Assembly: GCF_034929435.1 (NCBI RefSeq)
Contig: NZ_JAYFUM010000016.1
Coordinates: 62,001-126,000 of the forward strand
Length of the DNA stretch: 64,000 bases
Source: Arcicella rigui
Lineage (GTDB): Bacteria > Bacteroidota > Bacteroidia > Cytophagales > Spirosomataceae
Direction: 5' to 3'
Position 1 is the stretch's first letter. Each line of letters opens with the position of its first letter. A program made the position numbers and the translations under genes. A model generated the notes under the pieces. The model was not told the origin of the DNA and did not search any database. It saw nothing but the letters and a program-made list of their open reading frames with translations. Positions 51,531 through 61,889 of the stretch are shown in pieces.

Positions 51531-53294
51531 TTAAAGCACCGTGCGGATTTTTAATTCATCCATTTGTTTTTGGTCGATTGTTGAAGGTGAATCAATCATA
51601 ATATCACGTCCTGAATTGTTTTTCGGGAAGGCAATGAAATCACGGATTGAATCTGAACCACCGAATAATGAACAAAGACGGTCGAAACCGAATGCCAAAC
51701 CACCATGTGGAGGAGCTCCGTATTCAAAAGCATCCATCAAGAAACCAAATTGGTGTTTTGCTTCTTCGTCCGAGAATCCAAGTACTTCAAACATTTTAGC
51801 TTGTAATTCTTTTTGGAAAATACGAATAGAACCACCGCCTACTTCAACACCGTTGATAACTAAGTCGTAAGCGTTCGCACGAATTTTTCCTAATTCTCCT
51901 GTTTCCAAATATTTCAAATCTTCTGGTTTCGGACTTGTGAATGGGTGGTGCATCGCAAACCAACGGTTTTCTTCTTCGCCGTACTCCAATAAAGGGAAGT
52001 CGATAACCCAGTGTGCTGCATATTTTTTAGGGTCACGCAAACCTAAACGATTACCCATTTCAAGGCGTAATTCGTTCAATTGTTTACGTACTTTATCGCC
52101 ATTTCCAGAAAGAATCAAGATTAAATCTCCTTTTTCTGCTCCGAAAGCCTCTGCCCATTTCTTCAAATCTTCTTCTGAATAGAATTTATCTACTGAAGAT
52201 TTTAAAGTACCGTCGGCATTGTAACGAAGGTAAATCAAACCTTTTGCCCCAATTTGTGGACGTTTCACAAAATCAGTCAATTCGTCCACTTGCTTACGAG
52301 TATATTCTGCACAACCTTTTGCATTGATACCAACTACTGTATCGGCTGAATCGAAAACTACAAAGTTTTTACCCGAAGTCAGGTCAATTTCTTCGCTTTT
52401 CAATTCTACAAACTTCATATCAAAACGAATATCTGGTTTGTCAGAACCATAATATTTCATGGCGTGTGCATAAGTCATACGTGATACTTCGCCCAATTCC
52501 ATATTTTTTACGTTCAAGAATAAATGACGAATCAAACCTTCAAACATATTCAATACGTCTTCTTGTTCGATAAACGACATTTCGCAGTCAATCTGAGTAA
52601 ATTCAGGCTGACGGTCAGCACGTAAATCTTCATCACGGAAACATTTTACAATTTGGTAGTAACGGTCGAAGCCCGAAACCATCAATAATTGCTTAAATGT
52701 TTGTGGTGACTGAGGTAAAGCGTAGAATTCGCCCGGATTCATTCTTGAAGGCACAACAAAATCTCTTGCTCCTTCTGGTGTCGATTTAATCAACACTGGC
52801 GTTTCTACTTCTATAAAATCTTGTCTGTCGAGATAATCTCTTGTAAAACGAGCAACTTGATGACGCAACTGTAAGTTGGCTCTTACAGGATTACGACGTA
52901 AGTCTAAGTAACGATACTTCATACGAATATCATCGCCGCCATCGGTGTCGTCTTCAATCAAGAACGGAGGTAATTTGGCTGGGTTGAGGATTTCCAAAGA
53001 AGTTACTTTTACTTCTACATCACCTGTTGGAATTTTATCATTTTTAGAAAGACGTTCTACGACTAATCCAGTAGCCGAAATAACAAACTCACGACCGAAA
53101 GTACGAGCTAAATCCAACACTTCTTTAGGCGTTTTGCCTTCTTCAAGCATCAACTGCGTAATTCCGTAGCGGTCACGGAGGTCAATCCAAATCATGCCGC
53201 CTTTGTCACGTGTTTTTTGTACCCATCCGCAGAGGGTAACGGTTTGGTTTACATTAGTGAGGCGGAGTTCGCCATTATTGTGTGTTCTGAGCAT
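51531..53294 (-). CDS. aspS: Aspartate--tRNA ligase
   Basis: A 587-residue class II synthetase. It has the N-terminal OB anticodon domain (VTLCGWVQKTRDKGGMIWID), motif 2 with KCFRDEDLRADRQPEFTQID, the bacterial GAD insert (about 280-420), and motif 3 with PPHGGLAFGFDRL. It charges tRNA-Asp. Its C-terminus and length match bacterial AspRS. Confidence 0.97.
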   Translation of the reverse strand: MLRTHNNGELRLTNVNQTVTLCGWVQKTRDKGGMIWIDLRDRYGITQLMLEEGKTPKEVLDLARTFGREFVISATGLVVERLSKNDKIPTGDVEVKVTSLEILNPAKLPPFLIEDDTDGGDDIRMKYRYLDLRRNPVRANLQLRHQVARFTRDYLDRQDFIEVETPVLIKSTPEGARDFVVPSRMNPGEFYALPQSPQTFKQLLMVSGFDRYYQIVKCFRDEDLRADRQPEFTQIDCEMSFIEQEDVLNMFEGLIRHLFLNVKNMELGEVSRMTYAHAMKYYGSDKPDIRFDMKFVELKSEEIDLTSGKNFVVFDSADTVVGINAKGCAEYTRKQVDELTDFVKRPQIGAKGLIYLRYNADGTLKSSVDKFYSEEDLKKWAEAFGAEKGDLILILSGNGDKVRKQLNELRLEMGNRLGLRDPKKYAAHWVIDFPLLEYGEEENRWFAMHHPFTSPKPEDLKYLETGELGKIRANAYDLVINGVEVGGGSIRIFQKELQAKMFEVLGFSDEEAKHQFGFLMDAFEYGAPPHGGLAFGFDRLCSLFGGSDSIRDFIAFPKNNSGRDIMIDSPSTIDQKQMDELKIRTVL

Positions 53295-53494
53295 AAAGAA
53301 TTATATCCTGCCACAGGCTTTTGTTGCGAAAATCAATAGGAATTTTCCAATTCCAGAAAGGCAGAAACTTGTGGTAAGTTTTTATTTTTTGCAAAATTAC
53401 AGAAATTAGACGTTTTGAAAACTATTTGACTGGTTTAAAGATTGCTAATTATGTGAGATTGATAAAATTTTGAAGAATTAAAAGTTTTTAAAAT

Positions 53495-53515
53495 CCACGA
53501 TTTGGAAAATCGTGG
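53495..53515. repeat. Short hairpin upstream of the CrtI-like gene
   Basis: ccacgattt (53495-53503) and aaatcgtgg (53507-53515) with a 3-nt loop, 10 bp before the ATG. Either a REP-like remnant or a hairpin masking the translation start. Confidence 0.6.
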
Positions 53516-53524
53516 TACTGATTT

Positions 53525-55003
53525 ATGAAAAAAGTAGCAATCATCGGTGCAGGTATCGGAGGAATTTCAACAGCCATTCGCTTGGCTCATAAAGGCTTTG
53601 AAGTATCAGTTTTTGAGGCAAATTCCTACGCTGGAGGCAAATTAAGCAGTTTTGACTTGAATGGTTATCGTTTTGATGCTGGCCCTTCGCTGTTTACTTT
53701 GCCCAATTTAGTAGAAGAACTTTTTGAATTAGTGGGCAAAAATCCCAAAGAATATTTCGAGTACATAAAGTTGCCAGATATTTGTCATTATTTTTGGGAA
53801 GATGCTACAAAACTCACCGCTTGGGCTGAAAATGAACGCTTTGCCAAAGAAGTAGAAGACGTTACGGGCGAGCCAGCCCAGAAAATTCTTGACTTTTTGA
53901 AAGATAGTGCTTTTAAATATGAAGTACTCGACGGACTGTTTTTACAAGATTCTTTGCATAAACTTTCTACTTGGACATCCGCCAAAGCCCTAAAAGGATA
54001 TTTGAATTTACCCAAACTTGGTATTTTCGGAACGATGAACGATGCCAATGAAAAGCTATTTAAAAACCCGAAAATCGTTCAACTCTTCAATCGTTACGCT
54101 ACTTATAATGGTTCAGACCCTTACCAAACGCCTGCTACTTTGAATATCATTCCGCATTTGGAGTATAATATCGGTGCATTTTTTCCGAAAAAAGGCATGG
54201 TTTCTATTACCAATTCTTTGGTGAAATTGGCGGAAGATTTGGGCGTACAGTTTTTCTATGAAAGTAAAGTAGAAGAAATTTTGGTAGAAAAAGATAAAGT
54301 TTCGGGGATTCGTTACAGTAATATTTCGGAGAAAAATATCAGCAAAGCTTATGACATAGTAGTTTCCAACATGGACGTAACGCCTACTTATCGGAAATTG
54401 ATGCCCAATCAAAAACATCCAGACCGTTTACTGAATCAACCTAAAAGTAGTTCAGGCGTGATTTTTTATTGGGGAATCAAAAAGCAATTTGCTGAACTGG
54501 GTTTGCATAATATTTTCTTTAGTGATGATTATCAGCAAGAATTTAACACGATGTTTCAAGAAAAAACTATCTGCAAAGCCCCAACGGTTTATATCAACAT
54601 TACTTCAAAACTAAAACCAGACGATGCACCAGAAGGCTGTGAAAACTGGTTTGTACTCATCAACGCACCCGCAAACGAAGGACAAAATTGGGATAAAATC
54701 ATTGCGGATACTCGCCAAAATGTGATTCAGAAAGTATCAAGAATTTTAGGCGAAAATATTGGCGATTTGATTGAATGCGAAGAAATCCTCGACCCACGCA
54801 CGATTGAATCTAAAACTTCGTCGGCACAAGGAGCTTTGTATGGCAATTCGTCGAATAATCGTTATGCCGCCTTTTTGCGTCATGCCAATTTCTCGTCTAA
54901 AATTAAAAACTTATACTTCGTGGGCGGAAGCGTACATCCGGGCGGAGGAATCCCATTGGCGATTTCTTCGGCAAAAATTGCAGCGAAGTATATTCAAGTT
55001 TAA
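53525..55003 (+). CDS. CrtI-family carotenoid/phytoene desaturase
   Basis: A 492-residue FAD-dependent oxidoreductase with the dinucleotide-binding start VAIIGAGIGGISTAIRLAHK, the ANSYAGGKLSSFDLNGYRFD stretch and the family C-terminal signature FVGGSVHPGGGIPLAISSAK. Enzymes of this family desaturate or isomerise carotenoids. In Bacteroidota, CrtI and CrtD act early or late in zeaxanthin or myxol-like pigment paths; which step applies here is not evident. No crtB or other pigment gene adjoins. Confidence 0.88.
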   Translation: MKKVAIIGAGIGGISTAIRLAHKGFEVSVFEANSYAGGKLSSFDLNGYRFDAGPSLFTLPNLVEELFELVGKNPKEYFEYIKLPDICHYFWEDATKLTAWAENERFAKEVEDVTGEPAQKILDFLKDSAFKYEVLDGLFLQDSLHKLSTWTSAKALKGYLNLPKLGIFGTMNDANEKLFKNPKIVQLFNRYATYNGSDPYQTPATLNIIPHLEYNIGAFFPKKGMVSITNSLVKLAEDLGVQFFYESKVEEILVEKDKVSGIRYSNISEKNISKAYDIVVSNMDVTPTYRKLMPNQKHPDRLLNQPKSSSGVIFYWGIKKQFAELGLHNIFFSDDYQQEFNTMFQEKTICKAPTVYINITSKLKPDDAPEGCENWFVLINAPANEGQNWDKIIADTRQNVIQKVSRILGENIGDLIECEEILDPRTIESKTSSAQGALYGNSSNNRYAAFLRHANFSSKIKNLYFVGGSVHPGGGIPLAISSAKIAAKYIQV

Positions 55004-55078
55004 AATACTCCACTTGCGTACTTTCATAAAGTTTTAGAACTTTGTCGGATTAAATTAACATTTACGATACACAAAGAA

Positions 55079-55555
55079 ATGCTTCAGAGAATTCAAACAT
55101 TATTATTACTTGTGGTTGCAGTGGCAATGGCATCAGTAACGGCTTTACCTATTTGGGAAAAAAGTAGTGCTACTTTAAATGAAAAAGTACAACTTTCGGC
55201 TTTTAATTTAGAACACCTTAAAGGCAATGCTTGTGTACTTGCTTCAAGTACAGCAGTGATTGGCGTTTTGGCTATTTTGGCTGCTTTGGTAGCAATTTTC
55301 TCAATTACACAATACAAAAAAAGAGTTTTACAAATGACATTGGGCGTGGTGAATTCGGTGGTAATTGCGGTGTCGTTGGGTTATACTTTTTATCAAGTAT
55401 TCAAAGTAGGCGTTCCAATGTTTGAACCAGCTTCACAAGGAGATTACGGTTCTGGATTTATGGCGATGGTTGTTGCTTTATTAGCAAATATGATTGCCAA
55501 CCGTTTTATTCGTAGAGATGAAATGTTGGTAAAATCAGCGGATAGAATGAGATAG
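55079..55555 (+). CDS. DUF4293 membrane protein
   Basis: A 158-residue protein with four hydrophobic helices and the MLQRIQTLLLLVVAVAM start plus the ASVTALPIWE segment of DUF4293, a small Bacteroidota-restricted membrane family of unknown role. The C-terminus is charged (FIRRDEMLVKSADRMR). It lies 75 bp after the CrtI-like gene and ends before a hairpin terminator. Confidence 0.87.
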   Translation: MLQRIQTLLLLVVAVAMASVTALPIWEKSSATLNEKVQLSAFNLEHLKGNACVLASSTAVIGVLAILAALVAIFSITQYKKRVLQMTLGVVNSVVIAVSLGYTFYQVFKVGVPMFEPASQGDYGSGFMAMVVALLANMIANRFIRRDEMLVKSADRMR

Positions 55556-55608
55556 TTGTTTGAATGAGGAGTTTTGAGTTGAGAATTAGGAATTAAATTA
55601 ATTTCAAT

Positions 55609-55651
55609 AAAACGAGGCATACAAAAGATAATACTTTGTATGCCTCGTTTT
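55609..55651. terminator. Bidirectional terminator DUF4293 / GH
   Basis: Perfect 17-bp stem (55609-55625 with 55635-55651; core ACGAGGCATACAAA) between convergent genes. Confidence 0.93.
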
Positions 55652-55665
55652 TGTTTTTAGCGTAT

Positions 55666-58134
55666 TTACTTCACAATACTTACTTTTTGAATTTCTTCTT
55701 TACCATTTTTCAAGCCAATTGAAAGTACATAATTGCCAGATGGAAGACTTTTTACATCAATGCCATTGGTTGGATATGTGTTGGTTTTCAAAACCGTAGT
55801 TCCGTCTAATCCAATTAGTTTAATTGTATTGATTAAGTTGACATTGGCTGTTGTGATGAATAAAACTTCCGAAGTTGGATTCGGGAAAATTGTGGCGTTG
55901 ATATTTTCTTCTGTGCCAAGTATTATTTCTTCTTCGGGTTCATCTTCAATTGGCGGACATTCGTCTGTAATATTGGGGTCTCTTACAGTTCCCGGAATAA
56001 TAAACATCGGTGTTTCGCTTACTTGTAAATTAAATTTTCCCGAACACTCTTTCATACCTTGGCTGTCCATTGTATCACTGCCTGCTTTGGGTTTAAATAT
56101 CTGAATGTCTTTGATACGTTTTAATTTTAAAGTGTAGTCTATTGTTGTTCCTTTTTCGTCTGGTACAACCAGCATATAAGCAGATTTTCCATCCAACTCA
56201 TATCTATCTACCAGTGGGTTTTGTGAAATGGTTTCTTTATAAATATATTCGCCTAATAAATTTTTTGTTTGGTATAAGTAATCAGCCAAAGGGCGACGAT
56301 TTTTATTGGCATCAATCAAACCAGAAGAGGCAAACTGCGTACCATTATTAATGTCGAAATCGGTCAACATATAGAAAAAACTTCTTGCAATTCCCAAACG
56401 ATTATACATCAAAGCAGAACGTAAACCCCAGTCAGCTTGCGTCATAATAGCTGGTTTATCGCCAATAGGAATTGCCTTTAGAGGACTTTTCTGATTCAAA
56501 TCATAGCCTAATTCTGTTATCCATACAGGCATATCGTTTAATTCCTCATGTGCCAATTGTACAAATTCTTTGGCAACTTCTCCTGCATTAGAAACTTCTG
56601 GAGCAACCCCACGAGTAGCATTACCTGTTTGGTTTGAATTGCTATCGTTGGAATACAAGTGATAGTTAATAACATCCCAACAAATATTTACTGAGCCATC
56701 GGGATTGTAACCTCTGAACTCTTTGCACCAGTCAATCATACCTCTTACATAATCCGTAGAAGCATAAGCCAAACCTGCCATTACTACTTTTACGGTAGGG
56801 TCGGCATTTTTTACGCCAACACCAATGCCCATCGTATTTTTGTGTCCATCATAAAATGCAGAAAGATTAGCGGCATATTCACGGGCAGTTTGGTAGTAGT
56901 CTCTTCCCTTCCACCATTTGTCTCTTTCGTTGCCACACTCGATGTACTTTACTATGCCAAGTCCTACTTTACGGACATTCACATAGTCGTTTGTCCATCG
57001 AGGTTGGTCATAAATCGTAAGTAAAGTAGTGTCAATATTTGTATTACTTCCGTAGCGAGCAATGTATTGAAATCCAGCTTGTGCTTGTTCGATGTAGGAG
57101 TGAGGGTCTGCAAAATCTTTTCCATATATCACAGGCACTAAATCTGAATTACGTTTTTCTTCTGGATTGTTTTCATACATCCATTCCGGAATCCCTTGTA
57201 AGCAGGGTAATACTTCTATGTTTTCTTGTTTACAACGTTCATAAATTATATCATAATTCCAGCCACCGCTGTAACAGGGATTGTACGTGTATTTTTGTTT
57301 GAAAGGTTCAATTCTGTTCCAATCCATGTACTGACGGAAGCACGAAAAAGGAGCGAAGGTTGCCATTTCTTTTTCGTCGATTTTAGAAGCGTCGTCTCTT
57401 TGTAAAAAATCCCATTCAAAGGCATTAATACCAAAATTATCTTTCATTTTGATATTTTTTTCCACACGAACTTTCGGTTTTACTGTTGGAGGAGTATAAT
57501 TGCCGTAAAGCTCCATTTCAGTAGGATACTCTCCGTAGCAATTGATTAATAAGTACCTAAAATTTTCGGTTGGTGGATTACTAAGGACAAAGCTATTATT
57601 TGGCGGAGGATTTGGCCCAACCCATTGATTATATCTTTCACCCGTGAAAGTAGCGATATATACTCTTTTCCATTTATCCGTAATACCATAAAGGCGGAAT
57701 GGCGTATTGGTTTCTATGCCTTCGCCATCATAAAATCTAATACTTTGGATTTCTATTTTTTCTCCTTCTTTCAAAGGATAATAGGCATCAAAATTTAGCA
57801 AAAGTCTTTCCCAGTCTGTCGGAACAGCCGTTTCCGTCGAACCATCGAATAATGGTCCAAGTCCTTGTTTGATATGATTTAGTTGATACCAGCGTTTAGC
57901 GTCGATAGGAATTTTCTGTCCGACAATCGTGGCTTCTTCATGTACTTTATTGGCTTTACTTTTTACAGTTTGTACAAGCGTAGAAGTTTGAACTTTGTTG
58001 ACTTGTTTGGTAGAAATACTTTTTTTGCGGTACTTATTTGCAGTATGATACTTTATAAAAACTGGACTATGGTAAATCCCAAAGGTGAACCAAAAGGTGG
58101 AAATTAAGAGAAAGAACAATATTGATAACTTCAT
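55666..58134 (-). CDS. Secreted clan GH-A glycoside hydrolase with type IX sorting domain
   Basis: An 822-residue protein. The N-terminus has a membrane-like signal (LSILFFLLISTFWFTFGIY). A discoidin-like carbohydrate-binding stretch follows at about 70-215 (DGSTETAVPTDW, FRLYGITDKW). A TIM-barrel hydrolase at about 225-640 has YIECGNERDKWW (acid/base Glu in the NE motif) and PVWITELGYD with the nucleophile Glu. The tail IFPNPTSEVLFITTANVNL to the end is a T9SS type A sorting domain. The exact family is unclear; GH5-, GH39- or GH30-like are possible. It acts outside the cell on an unknown glycan. Confidence 0.85.
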   Translation of the reverse strand: MKLSILFFLLISTFWFTFGIYHSPVFIKYHTANKYRKKSISTKQVNKVQTSTLVQTVKSKANKVHEEATIVGQKIPIDAKRWYQLNHIKQGLGPLFDGSTETAVPTDWERLLLNFDAYYPLKEGEKIEIQSIRFYDGEGIETNTPFRLYGITDKWKRVYIATFTGERYNQWVGPNPPPNNSFVLSNPPTENFRYLLINCYGEYPTEMELYGNYTPPTVKPKVRVEKNIKMKDNFGINAFEWDFLQRDDASKIDEKEMATFAPFSCFRQYMDWNRIEPFKQKYTYNPCYSGGWNYDIIYERCKQENIEVLPCLQGIPEWMYENNPEEKRNSDLVPVIYGKDFADPHSYIEQAQAGFQYIARYGSNTNIDTTLLTIYDQPRWTNDYVNVRKVGLGIVKYIECGNERDKWWKGRDYYQTAREYAANLSAFYDGHKNTMGIGVGVKNADPTVKVVMAGLAYASTDYVRGMIDWCKEFRGYNPDGSVNICWDVINYHLYSNDSNSNQTGNATRGVAPEVSNAGEVAKEFVQLAHEELNDMPVWITELGYDLNQKSPLKAIPIGDKPAIMTQADWGLRSALMYNRLGIARSFFYMLTDFDINNGTQFASSGLIDANKNRRPLADYLYQTKNLLGEYIYKETISQNPLVDRYELDGKSAYMLVVPDEKGTTIDYTLKLKRIKDIQIFKPKAGSDTMDSQGMKECSGKFNLQVSETPMFIIPGTVRDPNITDECPPIEDEPEEEIILGTEENINATIFPNPTSEVLFITTANVNLINTIKLIGLDGTTVLKTNTYPTNGIDVKSLPSGNYVLSIGLKNGKEEIQKVSIVK

Positions 58135-58648
58135 TCTTGAATCTTTGTTGTTTTATAAAGTGATGATTATGGTAATTGTGGGGGTTGCGTTATTGCCAAT
58201 ACGAAAAAAATGGCTCAAACGATTTGGGTTTTGTGATTTTTTTAGAGGAGTAATAATTTTTTAATATTTGGTATAAAACACTAAGTGTTGATTGCTTGGT
58301 AAAATATAATTTGGTTTTATTTTGTAAAATTAACAGTTTGTATTGAAATAATGTTTTGTAATAAAATTTTATTTTGTTTTGAAAATTGTCCTTTATTAGG
58401 AAAATGATAAAATGTGTAATCAATTTTGTATTTTTTGAAGTAGATACATTATTTAAGATTAAGAGTATTATGTTGAATCCTTTTTGTTAACAGCTAAAGT
58501 AACAGTCTTGTTGTAATTTCTTGTCAGAACTGTTCTGTGGGGCAATTAAAATGTTTATTCCCTGCTTAATTTTTGATTTCAACTAAGTTTAATATAAAAT
58601 TTCTCTAAATTAGTGCAATTATCGTCAAACTAACATTTCTCATTTTCA
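58135..58648. other. Divergent AT-rich intergenic region
   Basis: A 514-bp gap between divergent genes with no gene I credit. It contains two 13-bp palindromes: aacact-a-agtgtt (58277-58289) and cagaac-t-gttctg (58525-58537). Either could be a regulator site for one of the flanking genes; no clear promoter matches. Confidence 0.5.
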
Positions 58649-61090
58649 ATGAAATACTTCAAAACAATAGCATCGCTGGCGATTACCGCAAGTTTATGTT
58701 ATGCACTCAACAGAGGTTGGGGTTCTGCTCCTGCTTTTGGTCGTTTTCTTAGTCCCTTTACTGGTTTTTGGGTAAATGGCGAAAAACCTCTTAGCGATAA
58801 GTCTTTAGAAGGTTCTTTACAATTAATAGGCTTGCAAGATGAAGTAACCGTAGCGTATGACGAATTGGGAATTCCGCACATTTTTGCTAATAATGACCAC
58901 GATTTATACATGGCTCAGGGCTATGTTACGGCAAAAGATAGACTCTGGCAAATGGAGTTTCAGACGCACTATGCGGCTGGTCGCTTAACAGAAATTGTAG
59001 GCGAAAAAGCTTTGGAGTCGGACCGTTATAACCGCCGAATGGGAGCTGTATATGGAGCTGAAAAATCGTTGACTGGTATGATGGAAGACCCTAAGTCGAA
59101 AGTGGCTCTCGAGGCGTATTCTGAAGGAGTAAATGCTTATATCAATCAATTATCAGTAAGGACATTACCTGTTGAATACAAGTTATTAGGTTATCAGCCA
59201 GAGCTTTGGACTCCTCTGAAAAGTGCATTGTTCTTGAAAAATATGTCTTTTGTTTTGGCTTCTGGTACAGACGATTTACGAATGACCAATATTCTAAGAA
59301 AGTATGGCAAAGAAGTAGCGGAAGAACTTTTCCCGAATTATCCTTTTGAAGAAAGTCCCATCATTCCCACAGGTACGCCACAAGACTTTACGCCACTGCC
59401 TTTACCAAAAGCTCCAGCAGATTTTGTAGGCATGGGAAGTATGAAAGCACATCCTGAAAGAGACAAAGGGATTGGCTCAAACAACTGGGCGGTAAGTGGC
59501 TCAAAGTCGGCTTCGGGTTTGCCACTTTTAGCAAACGACCCACACCTTACGCTAAGTTTACCTTCTATTTGGTATCAGATGCAATTGGTTGGCCCTGGTG
59601 TAAATGTGTATGGAGCTACAATGCCAGGTACGCCAAATGTAATTGGCGGTTTCAATCGTGACATCGCTTGGGGTGTTACCAACGTTGGAGCGGACATTGT
59701 GGATTGGTATGAAGTAAAATTCAAAGATGCCAAAATGAATGAGTATTGGCACGACGGACAATGGAAGAAAATCACGAAGCGTCCTGAAAGTTTTATTATG
59801 AAAAATGGTGAAATCGTTAGAGATACCATTTTATTTACCCATCATGGCCCAATTGTATATTTAGATGCTGAAAAACCATTCAAGAAAAATATTCCCACGG
59901 GGCATGCTTTGCGTTGGATTGCTCATGATAAATCTCAAGAATTGACTACTTTTTATCAATTGAACCGAGCAAAAAATTATGATGATTATGTAAAAGCCTT
60001 GAGTTTTTACTCTGCTCCAGCCCAAAATTTTGTTTTTGCCAGCAACCAAGGCGATATTGCTCTTTGGGTAAATGGCAAATTTCCACTAAAAGCAAAACTA
60101 CAAGGAAAGTATATCTTGGACGGAAGCGATAAAACTGCCGATTGGCAAGGTTTTATTCCGCACGCACACAATCCACATGTGAAAAACCCGTCAAGAGGTT
60201 TTGTTAGTTCGGCAAATCAATTCTCAACAGACCCCTCTTATCCTTATTATATCAACTGGGAATTTGCTCCTTCCGAACGTGGAAGACGTATCAATCAGCG
60301 TTTGGAGGCAATGACTAAAGTAACTGTTGATAGCATGAGAGGTTTACAAAATGATAATTTCAACCTAAAGGCGAATGGTATTCTTACGCAATTAATCGGC
60401 TTAGTAAAAACGCCAACGCCTAAACAAGCCAAAGCCATTAAAATTTTACAAGCTTGGAATAAAAGAAATGACCCAGACGAAATTGCTCCGACGATTTTTG
60501 AAACGTGGGCTAATTTCTTGTACGAATCTGTTTGGAAAGATGAATTTGCTTATGACGAAAATATTCCGATGAAGTACCCTTCGGTAGATAAAACGATTCA
60601 ACTTATCAAGCAAAATCCAACAGCAAAATGGTTTGATAATGTAAACACCAAAAACAAAGTAGAAACTTTGGAAGAACTGGCAAGTACTTCTTTAACTGCT
60701 ACTTTGGACAGCCTAACGAAATGGCAAAAATCTGATATTGGTACAGCTTGGGCTTGGGCAAATTATAAATCAACTGATATTAAACACTTGATTCCGGGCT
60801 TGAATGCTTTCAGTAAAATGGATGTAAAAATTGGTGGCGGTGCAGGTATTGTTAATGCTATAACCGAACGCACGGGGCCGTCGTGGAGAATGGTTGTACA
60901 ATTAGGAAAAAATAACGCTGTAAAAGCCTATGGTGTAATTCCGGGCGGACAGTCTGGAAATCCTGGAAGCCCACATTACGACGATATGATTGAAACTTGG
61001 CGACAAGGAAAATTGAATGAATTATTATTCCTTCAAAACAAAAACGAAAAATCAGCAAGAATTAAAAAGACGATTAAACTGACAAAGTAG
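58649..61090 (+). CDS. Penicillin acylase family protein
   Basis: An 813-residue N-terminal-nucleophile hydrolase. An N-terminal signal or anchor (FKTIASLAITASLCYAL) precedes the alpha part (VTVAYDELGIPHIFANNDHD, AQGYVTAKDRLWQMEFQ). The Gly-Ser-Asn-Asn-Trp stretch (Ser277) is the autocleavage point and new N-terminal nucleophile of the beta part, followed by LANDPHLTLSLPSIWYQ. It therefore matures by self-cleavage and cleaves amide-linked acyl groups, as penicillin, acyl-homoserine-lactone or cyclic lipopeptide acylases do; substrate unknown. Confidence 0.93.
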   Translation: MKYFKTIASLAITASLCYALNRGWGSAPAFGRFLSPFTGFWVNGEKPLSDKSLEGSLQLIGLQDEVTVAYDELGIPHIFANNDHDLYMAQGYVTAKDRLWQMEFQTHYAAGRLTEIVGEKALESDRYNRRMGAVYGAEKSLTGMMEDPKSKVALEAYSEGVNAYINQLSVRTLPVEYKLLGYQPELWTPLKSALFLKNMSFVLASGTDDLRMTNILRKYGKEVAEELFPNYPFEESPIIPTGTPQDFTPLPLPKAPADFVGMGSMKAHPERDKGIGSNNWAVSGSKSASGLPLLANDPHLTLSLPSIWYQMQLVGPGVNVYGATMPGTPNVIGGFNRDIAWGVTNVGADIVDWYEVKFKDAKMNEYWHDGQWKKITKRPESFIMKNGEIVRDTILFTHHGPIVYLDAEKPFKKNIPTGHALRWIAHDKSQELTTFYQLNRAKNYDDYVKALSFYSAPAQNFVFASNQGDIALWVNGKFPLKAKLQGKYILDGSDKTADWQGFIPHAHNPHVKNPSRGFVSSANQFSTDPSYPYYINWEFAPSERGRRINQRLEAMTKVTVDSMRGLQNDNFNLKANGILTQLIGLVKTPTPKQAKAIKILQAWNKRNDPDEIAPTIFETWANFLYESVWKDEFAYDENIPMKYPSVDKTIQLIKQNPTAKWFDNVNTKNKVETLEELASTSLTATLDSLTKWQKSDIGTAWAWANYKSTDIKHLIPGLNAFSKMDVKIGGGAGIVNAITERTGPSWRMVVQLGKNNAVKAYGVIPGGQSGNPGSPHYDDMIETWRQGKLNELLFLQNKNEKSARIKKTIKLTK

Positions 61091-61110
61091 CGATTGGAGC
61101 TTATTAGTTT

Positions 61111-61187
61111 CTTTAGGCAATAAGCAAAAATACTTTTTATCGTGAAAAATAACATTTTGCCTATTGCTAAAGCTTACAGCTTAAAGC
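61111..61187. repeat. GCTTTAGCAATAGGC dispersed repeat, copy A
   Basis: About 77 bp whose reverse complement closely matches copy B at 62623-62714, including the shared inner block CAAAATG...TTATTTTT...AAAAAGTATTTTTGCTTA. Ends ctttaggcaataag and cctattgctaaag are imperfect inverted repeats. Confidence 0.7.
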
Positions 61188-61268
61188 AAATTTTTTAAAT
61201 CATTTAATGATATTTCTGGATAGCTGATGACCGAAAGCTCATCGCTAACCTATTAAATTAGCCAAACA

Positions 61269-61697
61269 ATGACTGAAAATACTGTTAAAAATACACAAGA
61301 ATCTTCCTCTTTTTTAAAGAAATTAGGAACGTCATTTTTTAGTCCGCTAACATCACTGATTATTATGTTAGCTTTTGTGAGCCAATACTTTTTCGATTGG
61401 TGGGTAATAGCCCTTGCTGCTTTTACGGGTTGTTATCTACAAGCCAAGTCGAGTGGCGAAGCCTTTCGTAAGAGCTTTGTAGCCATAGCGATACTCTGGC
61501 TGATGATTATTCTGTACTATCATATTGCTACGGATGGCATACTTTCTACTAAAATTGCTTCTATTTTACCATTGAACGGAAACGCTGGTTTACTAATTTT
61601 TATTTCCGTTTTGATTGGTGGATTAGTTGGTGGTTCGGCAGGAGTAAGCGGTTATTTAGTCCGTGATTCGGTCGATAAATATCAAAATAAATCGTAA
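61269..61697 (+). CDS. Hypothetical membrane protein, 142 residues
   Basis: I do not recognise this family. The protein has a polar N-terminal 20 residues, then four hydrophobic stretches (SLIIMLAFVSQYFFDWWVIALAA split in two; FVAIAILWLMIILYYHI; LLIFISVLIGGLVGGSAG). The last has a glycine-zipper pattern that could pack helices tightly. Short soluble tail KYQNKS. No neighbour gives a hint of role; it follows the acylase gene after a repeat-bearing gap. Confidence 0.65.
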   Translation: MTENTVKNTQESSSFLKKLGTSFFSPLTSLIIMLAFVSQYFFDWWVIALAAFTGCYLQAKSSGEAFRKSFVAIAILWLMIILYYHIATDGILSTKIASILPLNGNAGLLIFISVLIGGLVGGSAGVSGYLVRDSVDKYQNKS

Positions 61698-61889
61698 ATT
61701 TTAGAATTAATAACATTGTTTTACTGAATAATAATATTAACTATTTGATTTTCAGTATTTAATGTTCAAATTGTGGCATTTTCAAATTGACACAATTTTA
61801 GTATATTTGTCAAATTTTATCTTCCAAATCCCCAATTGAAGACTAACTACTTACAAAAATTTCCCTCTGGGGCAGGGATTTTAACTGAA

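Noticed and set aside
58525..58537. CAGAAC-T-GTTCTG as a LexA box.
   Set aside because: Spacing and consensus do not match a known LexA site, and the neighbours are not repair genes.
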